Shown: positions 16,202-26,229, numbered from the stretch's first letter. The stretch: DNA of 64,000 bases from Acetivibrio clariflavus DSM 19732 (GCF_000237085.1 NC_016627.1:3162118-3226117); one strand, 5' to 3'. The notes: generated by a model not told the origin, from the letters alone. Translations and numbers: made by a program.

Positions 16202-16870
16202 TTACTTTTTTTGAGATTTCTTTACCAAATTAATATAATCTTTTATATCTTGGGCTCTCCCTAATATTTCAACACAAGTAATCTTCAAATTCTTTTTCTT
16301 AACTTTATCATAAAACTCACAAATTAACTCAGCATTATTGCCTTTGTGTTTGATTGCGCTTTTAAAACCCAGGCTGGTTGCAATAAAAATAGTAATTTCC
16401 ATTTCATTATTATCAGAAATATAATCAAGTGCGTCAATAATGCCATATAACATTACCCTGTTAGGAGTTGAATTTTCAATGTCATCTTTTTTAATGTGCT
16501 TAAATCTATCGTACTTTTTTATCAGAACAGAGTAATAACCTTTTGATTCCAGAAAGTTATATCCTCCGGAAACATATATACAAATAGTATTGCTATATTG
16601 AGAATTTACAGCTTTAAAGTCACTTTCATTTACATTGTATGAAATCATTTTTATAGGCAAAGGACCGATTCCAGTGTTTTTAGTATTCAAATTGGCTTTT
16701 GTTACTTCTTTATTACCAATAATATATGAGCAAGCATCTTCAATATTATCAAAGTATTCATATTCCGCATCTTTATATCCGTCTATAACCTTTTCGAAAT
16801 CCCTATAGTCGGTAAACATGGCAGAAGCATTAAGTTTTCCTTTTAATACCACATAATAGCTATTAATCAT
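16202..16870 (-). CDS. RNase H1-like protein with viroplasmin N-domain; catalytic residues lost
   Basis: 222 residues. Residues 4-52 (YYVVLKGK, then DYRDFEKVIDGYKDAEYEYF, then IEDACSYI) match the hybrid-binding viroplasmin domain at the front of RNase H1. Residues 95-215 follow the RNase H beta-beta-beta-alpha pattern, but the carboxylates are replaced: the DGS aspartate by Ser101 (IYVSGGY), the NRAEL glutamate by Met140 (NRVMLYGIIDAL) and the TDS aspartate by Ala164 (FIATSLG). It should bind RNA/DNA hybrid or dsRNA without cutting. It is a single gene with SD-like bases before ATG. It may be a decoy, adaptor or decaying enzyme; intact length and frame argue for a kept function. Confidence 0.6.
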   Translation of the reverse strand: MINSYYVVLKGKLNASAMFTDYRDFEKVIDGYKDAEYEYFDNIEDACSYIIGNKEVTKANLNTKNTGIGPLPIKMISYNVNESDFKAVNSQYSNTICIYVSGGYNFLESKGYYSVLIKKYDRFKHIKKDDIENSTPNRVMLYGIIDALDYISDNNEMEITIFIATSLGFKSAIKHKGNNAELICEFYDKVKKKNLKITCVEILGRAQDIKDYINLVKKSQKK

Positions 16871-17035
16871 TTAAACTCACCTCAATATGTAATATATAAA
16901 AGTTTGAAATATTTACTATAATATATAATTATAGACAACTAATCATTACCAAACCATATAAACTACCTTTCGTTCATAGACTATCAAAGGATAGCACCTT
17001 ACTCCTGCCTTTAATTATAAAAAATAAATTACATA

Positions 17036-17066
17036 TTGACTCTCCAGCTACGTCACCCTTTATAAT
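17036..17066 (+). promoter_or_regulatory. MerR-type promoter with 19-bp spacer
   Basis: TTGACT (17036-17041), 19 bp, TATAAT (17061-17066). The over-long spacer is the hallmark of promoters that a MerR-family activator untwists. The site lies directly before the merR gene, so it is probably autoactivated on ligand binding. Confidence 0.7.
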
Positions 17067-17096
17067 TTTAGATGGAAAGGAGGAATACACAGGAAC

Positions 17097-17933
17097 ATGA
17101 AAACAGTAAAAGAAGTATCGGAAATTACCGGAATTAGTATTCGTACCTTGCGCTATTATGATGAAATTGGCCTGTTAAAGCCATCCAAATTAAGTGATTC
17201 CGGTTATCGCCTGTATGACAGCAAAGCTCTGGAAAAATTACAAGAAATCATGTTTTACAAAGAACTGGGAATATCTCTAAATGATATAAAAAAAATTATG
17301 GATAATCCCAATTACGACAAGAAACAGGCATTGCTTTCCCAGAAAGCCATATTGGAGCAAAAGCGGAACCGCTTAAATGGAATTATAGAATTAATAGAAG
17401 ATGTATTAAAAGGAGGAAATACTATGAATTTTGAAGCTTTTAACGATCAAGACATTAAGAAAATGATTGAAATTATGAAAAGCAATTTATCAGAAAATCA
17501 ATTTCAAGCTCTTATTCAACAGCAGGGAGCCAATAGCGCAGAAGAATATGAAGAAATTTTGCAGAAAGCATTTGCAAATGAAAAAGTTGCTTCAGACATA
17601 TTAAGATGGTATAGAAATAAAGAGGACTTTTTACAAGCATGCAAACCTATACAAAATGAAGAAACTGAACAGTTAAAAAATGATTCCGATGAAATATTCG
17701 CAGGTTTTGCCAAACTCATGTCCTCTCCGGATACAGAAGCAGAGCATGTCTTAGTGGAAAAGCTTGCCGACTGGTTTAAAAATTTTATGAAGTTAGATAA
17801 TGCCCGGGCAGTTCTTCTCGATTTTGTAAAGGAACTTGAGAATGAAAAATTTGCTGAAATCTATGATTCAAAATACGGAAAAGGCGTTTCAAAATATGTT
17901 TCAGAAGCAATTATGAGATATTATGGAGTATAG
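17097..17933 (+). CDS. MerR family regulator with TipAS ligand-binding domain
   Basis: 278 residues. The N-terminal MerR winged helix (TVKEVSEITGISIRTLRYYD, then GLLKPSKLSDSGYRLYD) is followed by a dimerisation coiled coil (about 80-115) and, from about 145, a helical TipAS-like domain that binds thiopeptide-type or other multidrug ligands in TipA. An internal GGAGG-ATG within the gene (AAAGGAGGAAATACTATG, near 17409-17426) could produce the ligand-binding domain alone, as happens for TipAS from tipA. It is one of the few plus-strand genes and no efflux gene is adjacent. Confidence 0.85.
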   Translation: MKTVKEVSEITGISIRTLRYYDEIGLLKPSKLSDSGYRLYDSKALEKLQEIMFYKELGISLNDIKKIMDNPNYDKKQALLSQKAILEQKRNRLNGIIELIEDVLKGGNTMNFEAFNDQDIKKMIEIMKSNLSENQFQALIQQQGANSAEEYEEILQKAFANEKVASDILRWYRNKEDFLQACKPIQNEETEQLKNDSDEIFAGFAKLMSSPDTEAEHVLVEKLADWFKNFMKLDNARAVLLDFVKELENEKFAEIYDSKYGKGVSKYVSEAIMRYYGV

Positions 17934-18090
17934 TGACAAATTGAATTAACACTTAAACTCAATTAAATTACTGCATCAAATAAAAAAATCTGCATAACAG
18001 ATAATGTAACCTATTTTAATCCCGCAAAATATAATAAAATAAACAAGAACTCTCAAGTCTTCCGTTCATCGGTCAGAAGGAGATAAAAGA

Positions 18091-18462
18091 ATGAATAATG
18101 ACGATATTTTATCCAAATATATTGAGAAAGTTGATAGAGATCAATCTGACCTAAGAGCTGATATGCGGGAAATTGAAAAAAAGACTGCAAATACTCTGGA
18201 AAATATAGAAAGAAGAATGGATTTAAGATTAAATCGTATTGAAGACTTAATTGCCAAACAAAATGATGACCTGAACAAAAAAATCCCCGATTCTTATTCA
18301 AAGTTAGAATCCAAAATCAATGAAGCTAATAGAGAATTCAAGGTAATGAACAGGCAATTTCTTATATTTTTGATAGGAACCTTTTTAAGCATAGCCGGTA
18401 TTCTTGCTGCAGCTTTTTACCAAATCGCCAACTTAATTCAAAAACTGCAGAATATGCCTTAA
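18091..18462 (+). CDS. Small coiled-coil protein with C-terminal membrane anchor
   Basis: 123 residues. Residues 1-85 are charged heptad-like sequence (RDQSDLRADMREIEKK, ENIERRMDLRLNRIEDL), and a single hydrophobic segment at about 90-113 (FLIFLIGTFLSIAGILAAAF) is followed by a short tail. The layout resembles phage XhlA/BhlA-type hemolysin or DUF1640-like proteins, without enough identity to name it. The start follows AGAAGGAGAT. It is convergent with the GGCT-like gene. Confidence 0.7.
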   Translation: MNNDDILSKYIEKVDRDQSDLRADMREIEKKTANTLENIERRMDLRLNRIEDLIAKQNDDLNKKIPDSYSKLESKINEANREFKVMNRQFLIFLIGTFLSIAGILAAAFYQIANLIQKLQNMP

Positions 18463-18475
18463 TAATTGTTACGCT

Positions 18476-18916
18476 TCATTTTTGGCAAACTTCCATGAAC
18501 TTTCTCCAGTTACCGTTTGGAACTAAAATTCCGTTTTCTTTTGCATATTTCTCATCTGCATAAATATATATCCAACAGGTCATCTGCTGTCCTTTTTCTG
18601 TCAATATGTTTCTTACCTCCCTAATGTACAAATTATTACTGCTCCGTTCGCTATATCCTTCCAACCTGTCTAAAGATTTCAAAAGCATATCATCAACAGG
18701 CTCCATAATTTCTCCTTCAACTATTTCATTTCCCGGCAGCAAAGCCGGATATCCTTCACGCAGATGGTAAAGCACCCCATAAGTTCTGCCTGGTGTTATG
18801 GAGTTTATTTTACCTTCAAGATATCTCTTATAATTCTGAAAACCCTTCATTAGTGTTCCGTATACGAACACTTTATTTATATAAACATCGCAATTTTTCG
18901 ATTCATTACCGTACAT
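18476..18916 (-). CDS. Gamma-glutamylcyclotransferase-like (AIG2/GGCT) family protein
   Basis: 146 residues. VFVYGTLMKGFQNYKRYLEG is the family N-terminal signature (YGTL, binding the gamma-glutamyl moiety). GVLYHLREGYPALLPG and IVEGEIMEP follow, with a conserved Glu in the second. The fold may cyclise gamma-glutamyl amines to 5-oxoproline; many bacterial members have no proven substrate. It stands alone and is convergent with the preceding gene. Confidence 0.8.
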   Translation of the reverse strand: MYGNESKNCDVYINKVFVYGTLMKGFQNYKRYLEGKINSITPGRTYGVLYHLREGYPALLPGNEIVEGEIMEPVDDMLLKSLDRLEGYSERSSNNLYIREVRNILTEKGQQMTCWIYIYADEKYAKENGILVPNGNWRKFMEVCQK

Positions 18917-19139
18917 TGCCGCATGTCCCCATCCTTTCCCATATGAAAAATTGATATACTAAAACTTTTTGAACCTCGTCATTTCAAATACTTTCAAAGT
19001 TATATTGCCGTCGAAAAAAGAAATGGGTCAGGGAATTAAAAAATTTCTCACCATTAAGAAGCCAGCATTTTAGCTTTCAAAAAATCAGAAAAATATCATA
19101 AAAATTAGTTTTACCATGTTATTTTGCTTTCATATATGC

Positions 19140-19167
19140 AAAAAGGGACTGTCTTTCAAACAGTCCC
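19140..19167 (-). terminator. Rho-independent terminator of tRNA-Gln
   Basis: On the minus strand GGGACTGT, a 7-nt loop, ACAGTCCC, then TTTTT. Confidence 0.85.
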
Positions 19168-19183
19168 TCTTTGTGACTATTAC

Positions 19184-19257
19184 TGGCTGCGGGAGAAGGA
19201 TTCGAACCCTCACAAAATGATCCAGAGTCATTCGTGCTACCCTTACACAATCCCGCA
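19184..19257 (-). tRNA. tRNA-Gln (CUG)
   Basis: 74 nt with encoded CCA. Acceptor TGCGGGA pairs with TCCCGCA. The D stem is GTGT/GCAC. The anticodon stem AATGA/TCATT encloses loop CTCTGGA (anticodon CTG). The T stem GAGGG/CCTTC has loop TTCGAAT. It is a single gene, 142 bp from the IS30 left end. Confidence 0.93.
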
Positions 19258-19414
19258 TCGTTTAAGCAAGAAGTATTATAGCATATCTAAATTAATAATG
19301 CAACAGTAATTTTGTATATTTATATACAAATTTTTCAGGGTTAATTGTAAAATTAAATGCAACAGGTAAAATGTAGTAAAAAAATTAACAACCATAGTGA
19401 GAAATCATGTATGA

Positions 19415-20650
<1,236 letters not shown>

Positions 20651-20696
20651 GGATAATATTGTGGATTTACCACCTAAACAAAAAATGATTTCTAGG

Positions 20697-22274
20697 GAAT
20701 GTAAGTAATTTTGTGTATCATAATTTATGTAATCCTTCTTTAGCAAGTAAATTTTAGTTGACAAGGTTTACAGAATATTGTTTTTTATTGCCTTTCCATT
20801 GTATATTATTGCCGGATTTATTAAGTTTTATACATAAACTTGATTAAATCTGGCAATAATCATTTATAATGGTCAGTATTAGCCTTTTAAACCTATATTT
20901 TTAATTTTGTGAGGTCTAGCCCATCCGGCGATGAGGATGAGCCCTTGAGGGCGGTGGGGGTGAATGCTTTTAAATATACTCTTCCAGCCTACCTGGATAT
21001 TGGATTACCAATTGGCTAAGTACTCTATCCCAGTTTTTGTAACGTTGTGTCCATTTTTTTACTACATTCATTGATGCTAAATATAAAATCTTTTCTAGTG
21101 AACTGTCTGTTGGAAATATTGTTTTTGTTTTTGTGACCTTACGAAACTGACGATGTAGTCCTTCAATTATATTTGTAGTATAAATTATTTTTCGTATTTC
21201 TTCTGGAAATTTGAAAAATGGACTTATAACATCCCAGTTATTTTCCCAACTACGTATTGCAAAAGGATATTCCTTTCCCCACTTTTCTTTAAGTTCATAA
21301 AGTTTTTCTAATGCTATTTCTTCATTAATAGCATGATATACTTCTTTGAAATCATTACTAAATGCTTTTAGGTCTTTGTATGGCACATACTTAAAAGAAT
21401 TTCTCAGCTGATGTATTATGCAACGCTGCACTTCAGATTTTGGATATGCAGCATTTATGGCTTCCTTAAGTCCGGTAAGTCCATCAACACAAAAAATTAA
21501 AACATCCTGTACTCCTCTATTTTTAAGGTTATTCAGTACACCAAGCCAAAATTTTGACGATTCATTATCACCAATCCATATCCCTAAGATATCTTTATAT
21601 CCATCAATAGTAACTCCTAGAACAACGTAAGCTGCCCGGTTTGTTATTCTTCCTTCATCCTTTACCTTATAATGAATTGCGTCCATAAATATAAAAGAAT
21701 ATATAGGTTCAAGAGGTCTTTGCTGCCATTCTTTTATTTCTGGAGCAATTCTGTCAGTAATCTTGCTAACCATCTCCGGAGACAGGCTGAATCCATAAAG
21801 TTCTTCAATTTGTTGACTAATATCTCTTGTAGACATTCCCCTTGCATATAGAGCTATAACTTTTTCCTCAATTCCGGAAACATTACGCTGATATTTTGGG
21901 ATAATTTTAGGTTGAAATTCTCCTTTACGATCTCTAGGCACTTGTATATCAATTTCACCAAACTCACTTTTTATTTTTTTTGGTGTATAACCATTACGGC
22001 TATTATCGGTATTTTTATTTGCCACATCATCTTTTGCATAACCCAATTCTGCTTCAAGTTCTGCCTCAAGCAGTTCTTGAATAATATCTTTAAAAATGTC
22101 TTTTAGATATGCATTTACATCTGATACGCTTTGGAAATTATTTTCCCGAACTAATTGCTTTATATGTTCTTTTGATAGTGTTGACATAAAATTCTCCTCC
22201 TTAGCTTTTCTTATTAGAAATTCTTGCCAAGAAGGAGAACATTCAATCTCTTATACACAAGATTTTTTACATCC
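20697..22274 (-). mobile_element. IS256-family insertion sequence, complete
   Basis: About 1.58 kb. Terminal inverted repeats at 20697-20718 and 22253-22274 match at 18 of 22 positions, sharing ATGTAA and TTGTGTAT. The left end is separated from the IS30 right end by only 3 bp. I could not find the 8-9 bp target duplication usual for the family. Confidence 0.8.
20970..22187 (-). CDS. IS256-family (mutator) transposase
   Basis: 405 residues, full length. It has the family N-terminal region LEAELEAELGY and catalytic DDE residues: Asp in FIFMDAIHYKV, Asp in VLIFCVDGLTGLKEAI and Glu in TTNIIEGLHRQFRKVTKTK. The CxxHQLRNS-like block reads RCIIHQLRNSFKYV. It starts at ATG after AAGGAGGAG. The frame shows no decay. 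Confidence 0.95.
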   Translation of the reverse strand: MSTLSKEHIKQLVRENNFQSVSDVNAYLKDIFKDIIQELLEAELEAELGYAKDDVANKNTDNSRNGYTPKKIKSEFGEIDIQVPRDRKGEFQPKIIPKYQRNVSGIEEKVIALYARGMSTRDISQQIEELYGFSLSPEMVSKITDRIAPEIKEWQQRPLEPIYSFIFMDAIHYKVKDEGRITNRAAYVVLGVTIDGYKDILGIWIGDNESSKFWLGVLNNLKNRGVQDVLIFCVDGLTGLKEAINAAYPKSEVQRCIIHQLRNSFKYVPYKDLKAFSNDFKEVYHAINEEIALEKLYELKEKWGKEYPFAIRSWENNWDVISPFFKFPEEIRKIIYTTNIIEGLHRQFRKVTKTKTIFPTDSSLEKILYLASMNVVKKWTQRYKNWDRVLSQLVIQYPGRLEEYI

Positions 22275-22291
22275 TCTCTTTAGAAATTTTT

Positions 22292-22317
22292 AAGGGAGAT
22301 CGCAATTGACCTCCCTT
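22292..22317. terminator. Hairpin beside the IS256 right end
   Basis: AAGGGAG, a 12-nt loop, CTCCCTT. No long U-run is present on either strand. It may insulate IS256 from outside transcription or belong to the flank. Confidence 0.4.
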
Positions 22318-22511
22318 GTACAATTAATATTGTATTAAATCAGTGACCGAAGCCACTGTTCGACCCATTAAAATTCATTGTTAACATAACACTTCAAACT
22401 TCATTCTTTTCTAAACATCAAGCACATCATCCGGCTTCACATCTTAGCCATTTTGCCAGCAACTGTTGGCCTGAACCTTGACAATCATGTATAATATCTT
22501 CCGGACTTGGA

Positions 22512-22678
22512 AGGTGAGTGTTTCACCTCCTGGGACGGACCTTAGCGGGCCGATTACCCGTAAGAAAGAGTATTTATCCATTCCGGTAAGTCTACATGAT
22601 TTGGCTGGTTGAGGCCAGCTCTTTGGCTGGTTCCTCGTGTCACATGCAAGGTTGTTTGCTTACATGGGAAGGAATGGA
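22512..22678 (+). ncRNA. Candidate IS110 bridge RNA region
   Basis: The non-coding segment just before the transposase is GC-richer than its surroundings and is full of hairpins: AGGTGA/TCACCT (22512-22528), CGGG/CCCG (22546-22560), GCTGG/CCAGC (22604-22619) and an outer TCCATTCC/GGAATGGA stem (22577-22584 with 22671-22678). TTTGGCTGGTT occurs twice. In IS110-group elements the bridge RNA, which base-pairs to target and donor DNA, is encoded in this upstream end. RNA boundaries are inferred. Confidence 0.5.
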
Positions 22679-22717
22679 GGCTTTTAAGTCCATTAATCTT
22701 AAAAAGGAGGCATTTTA

Positions 22718-24007
22718 ATGAATTTCAGACCCATTGCAGGAATTGATGTGGGTAAGTTCTTCAGTGAAATGGCGATTCTTTCTCCTACCAATGAAGTGGT
22801 TGCCCGCATGAAGATTCACCATGATTCCAATACCGACGTTGAAAGAGCCGTTGAATTGCTTAATAAAACGGAAAAAGATTTTGCTTCAAGGCCTTTCATA
22901 GTCATGGAATCCACCGGGCACTATCACAAAATCCTTTTCCATTCACTTTGTAAAGCTGGATTTGAGGTTTCGGTAACAAACCCCATCCAAACTGATTCTA
23001 TCAAAAATATTGGAATCAGAAAAGTGAAAAATGATAAAGTGGATGCCCGGAAAATTGCCCTACTCTATAGATTTCAGGAACTTAAGTCAACCAACATCCC
23101 CAATGAGGATATTGAGTGCCTAAGGAGCCTATGTCGCCAGTACTACAAACTGAGTGATGAGCTTACCGCCTACAAAAACAGGCTTACCGGTATTGTTGAC
23201 CAACTCATGCTTAACTTCAAGGATGTCTTCTCCAATATATTTTCAAAGGCTGCTATGGCTGTCCTGGAGGAGTATCCTACTCCTGCCCATATTCTTAAGG
23301 CTGACAGGAACAAGCTGATTTCACTGATTCAGAAGAAATCCCGCAAAAGCCTCAAATGGTCAACTGCCAAGTATGAGCTTCTGGTCTCCAAGGCCAGAGA
23401 TTTTGCACCTCTGAGCATTCATAATGCCTCAAATGTTATTATGCTGGGCGTATATATCTCCATGATCAAAACCTTGGAAGAAAGCCTGGAGAAAGTCCTT
23501 AAGTCCATTCGTCTACTGATTGCTGAAGATATGGCGAAGGATATGCCCATGCTGGCATTGACGCTTGAACTTTTGCAGAGCCTGCCAGGTATAGGCCTTC
23601 TCTCTGCTGCTACTATTCTTGCGGAGATTGGAGACTTTTCAGCCTTTAAAAAGCCAGGCAAGCTGGTTGCTTATTTCGGCGTTGACCCCTCTGTCATGCA
23701 GTCCGGAGAGTTTACCGGCACACGGAACAAGATGTCTAAGAGAGGTTCAAGGCTGCTTCGCAGGGTGCTTTTCACAATTGCTCTTGCTAATATCCGTACC
23801 AAGCGGGATAAGACAGCTTGCAACCCTGTGCTGCTGGAGTTCTACCAACAAAAATGCCAGAGTAAGCCTAAGAAAGTAGCTTTGGGAGCTGTTATGCGCA
23901 AGCTTGTTTGTATCATCTTTGCTGTCCTAAGGGATAGGAAACCTTACCAGTTACGCAGCCCCCAGGAACACGCTCAAATGCTTGCAGCAAAGCATACAGC
24001 AGCTTGA
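22718..24007 (+). CDS. IS110-family transposase (DEDD recombinase)
   Basis: 429 residues. The N-terminal DEDD RuvC-like domain has Asp in IAGIDVGKFFSEMAI, Glu in FIVMESTGHYHK and Asp pairs in KVKNDKVDARKIALLYR. The C-terminal transposase_20 domain has LQSLPGIGLLSAATILAEIG, and FTGTRNKMSKRGSRLLRRVL carries the serine used in catalysis by this family. It is intact and starts at ATG after AAAAAGGAGG. It works with a bridge RNA for programmable recombination in characterised relatives. Confidence 0.95.
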   Translation: MNFRPIAGIDVGKFFSEMAILSPTNEVVARMKIHHDSNTDVERAVELLNKTEKDFASRPFIVMESTGHYHKILFHSLCKAGFEVSVTNPIQTDSIKNIGIRKVKNDKVDARKIALLYRFQELKSTNIPNEDIECLRSLCRQYYKLSDELTAYKNRLTGIVDQLMLNFKDVFSNIFSKAAMAVLEEYPTPAHILKADRNKLISLIQKKSRKSLKWSTAKYELLVSKARDFAPLSIHNASNVIMLGVYISMIKTLEESLEKVLKSIRLLIAEDMAKDMPMLALTLELLQSLPGIGLLSAATILAEIGDFSAFKKPGKLVAYFGVDPSVMQSGEFTGTRNKMSKRGSRLLRRVLFTIALANIRTKRDKTACNPVLLEFYQQKCQSKPKKVALGAVMRKLVCIIFAVLRDRKPYQLRSPQEHAQMLAAKHTAA

Positions 24008-24054
24008 TAGTACTGTACTTGATGTTCAGTTTTCAAAGAGCAACTTGCTATTTT

Positions 24055-24179
24055 AGACCAGCTATTTTATGTCTACCTCACCTAGGTGGTCTTGTTGTCA
24101 TGCGTTTCATTAACGTCAGGAGCCTAAAAAAATTTCTCAAAATTTTTATTATAAACTCTTGACTTTAATTAGCTGGTCT
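24055..24179. repeat. Inverted repeat between IS110 and sdbA
   Basis: The 10-bp arms AGACCAGCTA and TAGCTGGTCT (24055-24064, 24170-24179) flank the palindrome CACCTAGGTG and AT-rich sequence. It may mark the junction of an older insertion or the sdbA 3' end. Confidence 0.4.
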
Positions 24180-24210
24180 TTCTTTTTAATTTAAACACCC
24201 ATCTTTAATA

Positions 24211-26076
24211 TTAATTATTATAATTATTATAAATCTTGTATACAATAGCAGCCAATTCAGCTCTTGAAGCATTTCCTCTTGGATTAATCATGTTATTGCT
24301 TCCCAAAACTATTCCCTCTTTAACCAAAGTTGCTACACCTGTTACAGCATAAGGTGCAATATCACCTTTATCCGTATAATTTGCAATAACATCGGCTGTA
24401 CCTTCTGAATTTATCTTGCCTGTAACCATAAGAGCTCTTGTAATGAGAACCATCATATCCTGCCTTGTTATCTGTGCTTTCGGATTGTACTTGTTATCGC
24501 CGACTCCCGTTGTAATTCCAAGCTTTTTCGCTATACCAATCTGGTTATAATAATAGGCATCGGCAGGTACATCATCAAAATTTGAATCAACCACAGCATT
24601 CAAATCCAAAGCCTTAACCAAAAGTACCATAAAGTCTGCTCTTGTTATATAGGCCTGTGGTGCAAAGGTAGTTTCGGAAGTACCATTTATTACACCCTTT
24701 GATGCCAATACTTCAATCTGATGTTTTGCCCAGGCATGGGATTCCAGATCATTAAATGTTCTATGCACATATGCCACTGCAAACCTTCCAAATTGTGATG
24801 TTGTAAATGTGACAGATTTAGTTTTTTCGTCATATCTTCCATTAGTTACCGGTATAGCATTTCCGTTGTTATCAATTCTTAAAACCACAATATGCTCAAT
24901 TGAGCTCTTTTCTTCCTGAGTAAGAGCATATGGAATATATACCTTTACAGGACTTTCAAGATTGACCCAATCTGTAGGCACATCATTTACATTAAGGCTC
25001 AATTTAATCATAGGTCTATTGTCTATTTTTCCCTGTATATCGGAAGATAAACCGGAACTATAATCTCTTTCCACTGAAATAGCAACTTTTGAAGCACTTC
25101 TAACCTTTGAAGCCAAAGCATCGGTATTTAACATATTTGCCGGAAGCTCTAAAGTTGCATAAGCCGTAATCATATTTATCTTATAAGATAAAACATTTGA
25201 AAGTAATGCCTGGTTGGGGAACTCCTGAGTATATGCAGTAGCTCCTTTTACCCCAGCCAATGTTAAATCAACTTTCTTTACTCCCTTAGAATCCGGAGTC
25301 AAATCCTGCAATGCAGTCTCCAAATCCTTCTGTTCAAACTTGTAAATCACTCTGGTATTATCATTGTTTACTACTTTAGGCTCAATTTCTCCCTTTTTAC
25401 CGCTGCCTGATGAAGTAGGTGTTGGTGTAGAAGTAGTAATTTCCAATGGAGTTGTTACAACAATAGGAGTAGGTATATTTGTATTTGAAGTTGCATTTAT
25501 AGCCGGAGGATTTATAATTGAATAACCGGAGGTCAGTTTGTTCCCATCCCAGTCAAACAACAAAACACCGGACACAGCTGTCGGCATAGTACTTGTCTGA
25601 GCAAACTCAATTTTTGTCTCTTCAGCCCTCCGTACCTTAAATCCAATTACTGCAACTGTTCCTGTTGTTTCTGCCGAGCCACTGGCTTTGTAACTGTTTA
25701 AATTTGTATAAGCCTTACTGAAATTCAAAATACCCTGTGAAACATTATGAGATGCAATAGGTAAGACACCATATTCGGAATTATTCAAAATTGTTCCGCT
25801 CTGAGGAACGGTAGTATTGGTAAAAGCAGCACCTGTATCAAGGTTAATGGCTTCCAATACCGTTGGGTCATATTTTATATTTACCTGATATCCTGCAAAT
25901 CCTTTTACATTATTCACAACAATAGACGCTTTTATAATATCTCCAACTGCAGCAGAAGTCTTGTCCAATTCAATTTTGATACTTGGTGCGGTATCGGCAA
26001 ATGCAAAATTGGAAAACATACACGAAAATGCCAGCAACGCAGTAAGTAATATGTACAACCCTTTTTTTGCCTTCAT
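24211..26076 (-). CDS. sdbA: Cellulosome anchoring protein: cohesin plus SLH domains (SdbA-like)
   Basis: 621 residues from the ATG behind AAAGGAGG; the longer upstream frame lacks a signal peptide. Signal peptide about 1-27 (MKAKKGLYILLTALLAFSC); type II-like cohesin about 30-190 (IKIELDKTSAAVGDIIKASI, GFAGYQVNIKYDPTVLEAIN); a Thr/Pro linker (about 200-235); a beta-rich module; and three SLH repeats from about 436 to the end (ITRADFMVLLVKAL, ITRQDMMVLITRAL, ASRAELAAIVYKIY). It displays cellulosomes on the S-layer by binding the type II dockerin of the scaffoldin. The length matches C. thermocellum SdbA. It has its own promoter and a leader hairpin. Confidence 0.92.
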   Translation of the reverse strand: MKAKKGLYILLTALLAFSCMFSNFAFADTAPSIKIELDKTSAAVGDIIKASIVVNNVKGFAGYQVNIKYDPTVLEAINLDTGAAFTNTTVPQSGTILNNSEYGVLPIASHNVSQGILNFSKAYTNLNSYKASGSAETTGTVAVIGFKVRRAEETKIEFAQTSTMPTAVSGVLLFDWDGNKLTSGYSIINPPAINATSNTNIPTPIVVTTPLEITTSTPTPTSSGSGKKGEIEPKVVNNDNTRVIYKFEQKDLETALQDLTPDSKGVKKVDLTLAGVKGATAYTQEFPNQALLSNVLSYKINMITAYATLELPANMLNTDALASKVRSASKVAISVERDYSSGLSSDIQGKIDNRPMIKLSLNVNDVPTDWVNLESPVKVYIPYALTQEEKSSIEHIVVLRIDNNGNAIPVTNGRYDEKTKSVTFTTSQFGRFAVAYVHRTFNDLESHAWAKHQIEVLASKGVINGTSETTFAPQAYITRADFMVLLVKALDLNAVVDSNFDDVPADAYYYNQIGIAKKLGITTGVGDNKYNPKAQITRQDMMVLITRALMVTGKINSEGTADVIANYTDKGDIAPYAVTGVATLVKEGIVLGSNNMINPRGNASRAELAAIVYKIYNNYNN

Positions 26077-26144
26077 TAACGAAAAGCCTCCTTTAATAAA
26101 TATAATTATATTTAATTTTACAAAAATATTAAAAATTTGACAAA

Positions 26145-26184
26145 AAATTATGTAGTCAAACAACTTTTTCAGACTACATAATTT
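26145..26184 (-). promoter_or_regulatory. Leader hairpin of sdbA
   Basis: The perfect 13-bp arms AAATTATGTAGTC and GACTACATAATTT with a 14-nt loop start about 10 nt after the expected transcription start and end in a short U-run. It could act as a 5' mRNA stabiliser or a weak attenuator. Confidence 0.55.
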
Positions 26185-26200
26185 TATACATTTTATATTA

Positions 26201-26229
26201 ATTATAACATCTAACTTATCCGATGTAAA
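26201..26229 (-). promoter_or_regulatory. SigmaA promoter of sdbA
   Basis: TTTACA (26224-26229), a 17-bp spacer, TATAAT (26201-26206). Confidence 0.65.

Larger units (their letters stand above)
22330..24050 (+). mobile_element. IS110-family insertion sequence, ends approximate
   Basis: An intact IS110 transposase with about 300-390 bp of structured non-coding DNA before it and a short tail behind it. IS110 elements lack clear terminal inverted repeats, so the exact ends and core dinucleotide cannot be placed here; the limits given are estimates. Confidence 0.5.

Noticed and set aside
22473-22496. Promoter TTGACA...TATAAT before the IS110 RNA region
   Set aside because: TTGACA and TATAAT are only 6 bp apart, too close for a promoter; a junction promoter after circularisation remains possible but is not shown.
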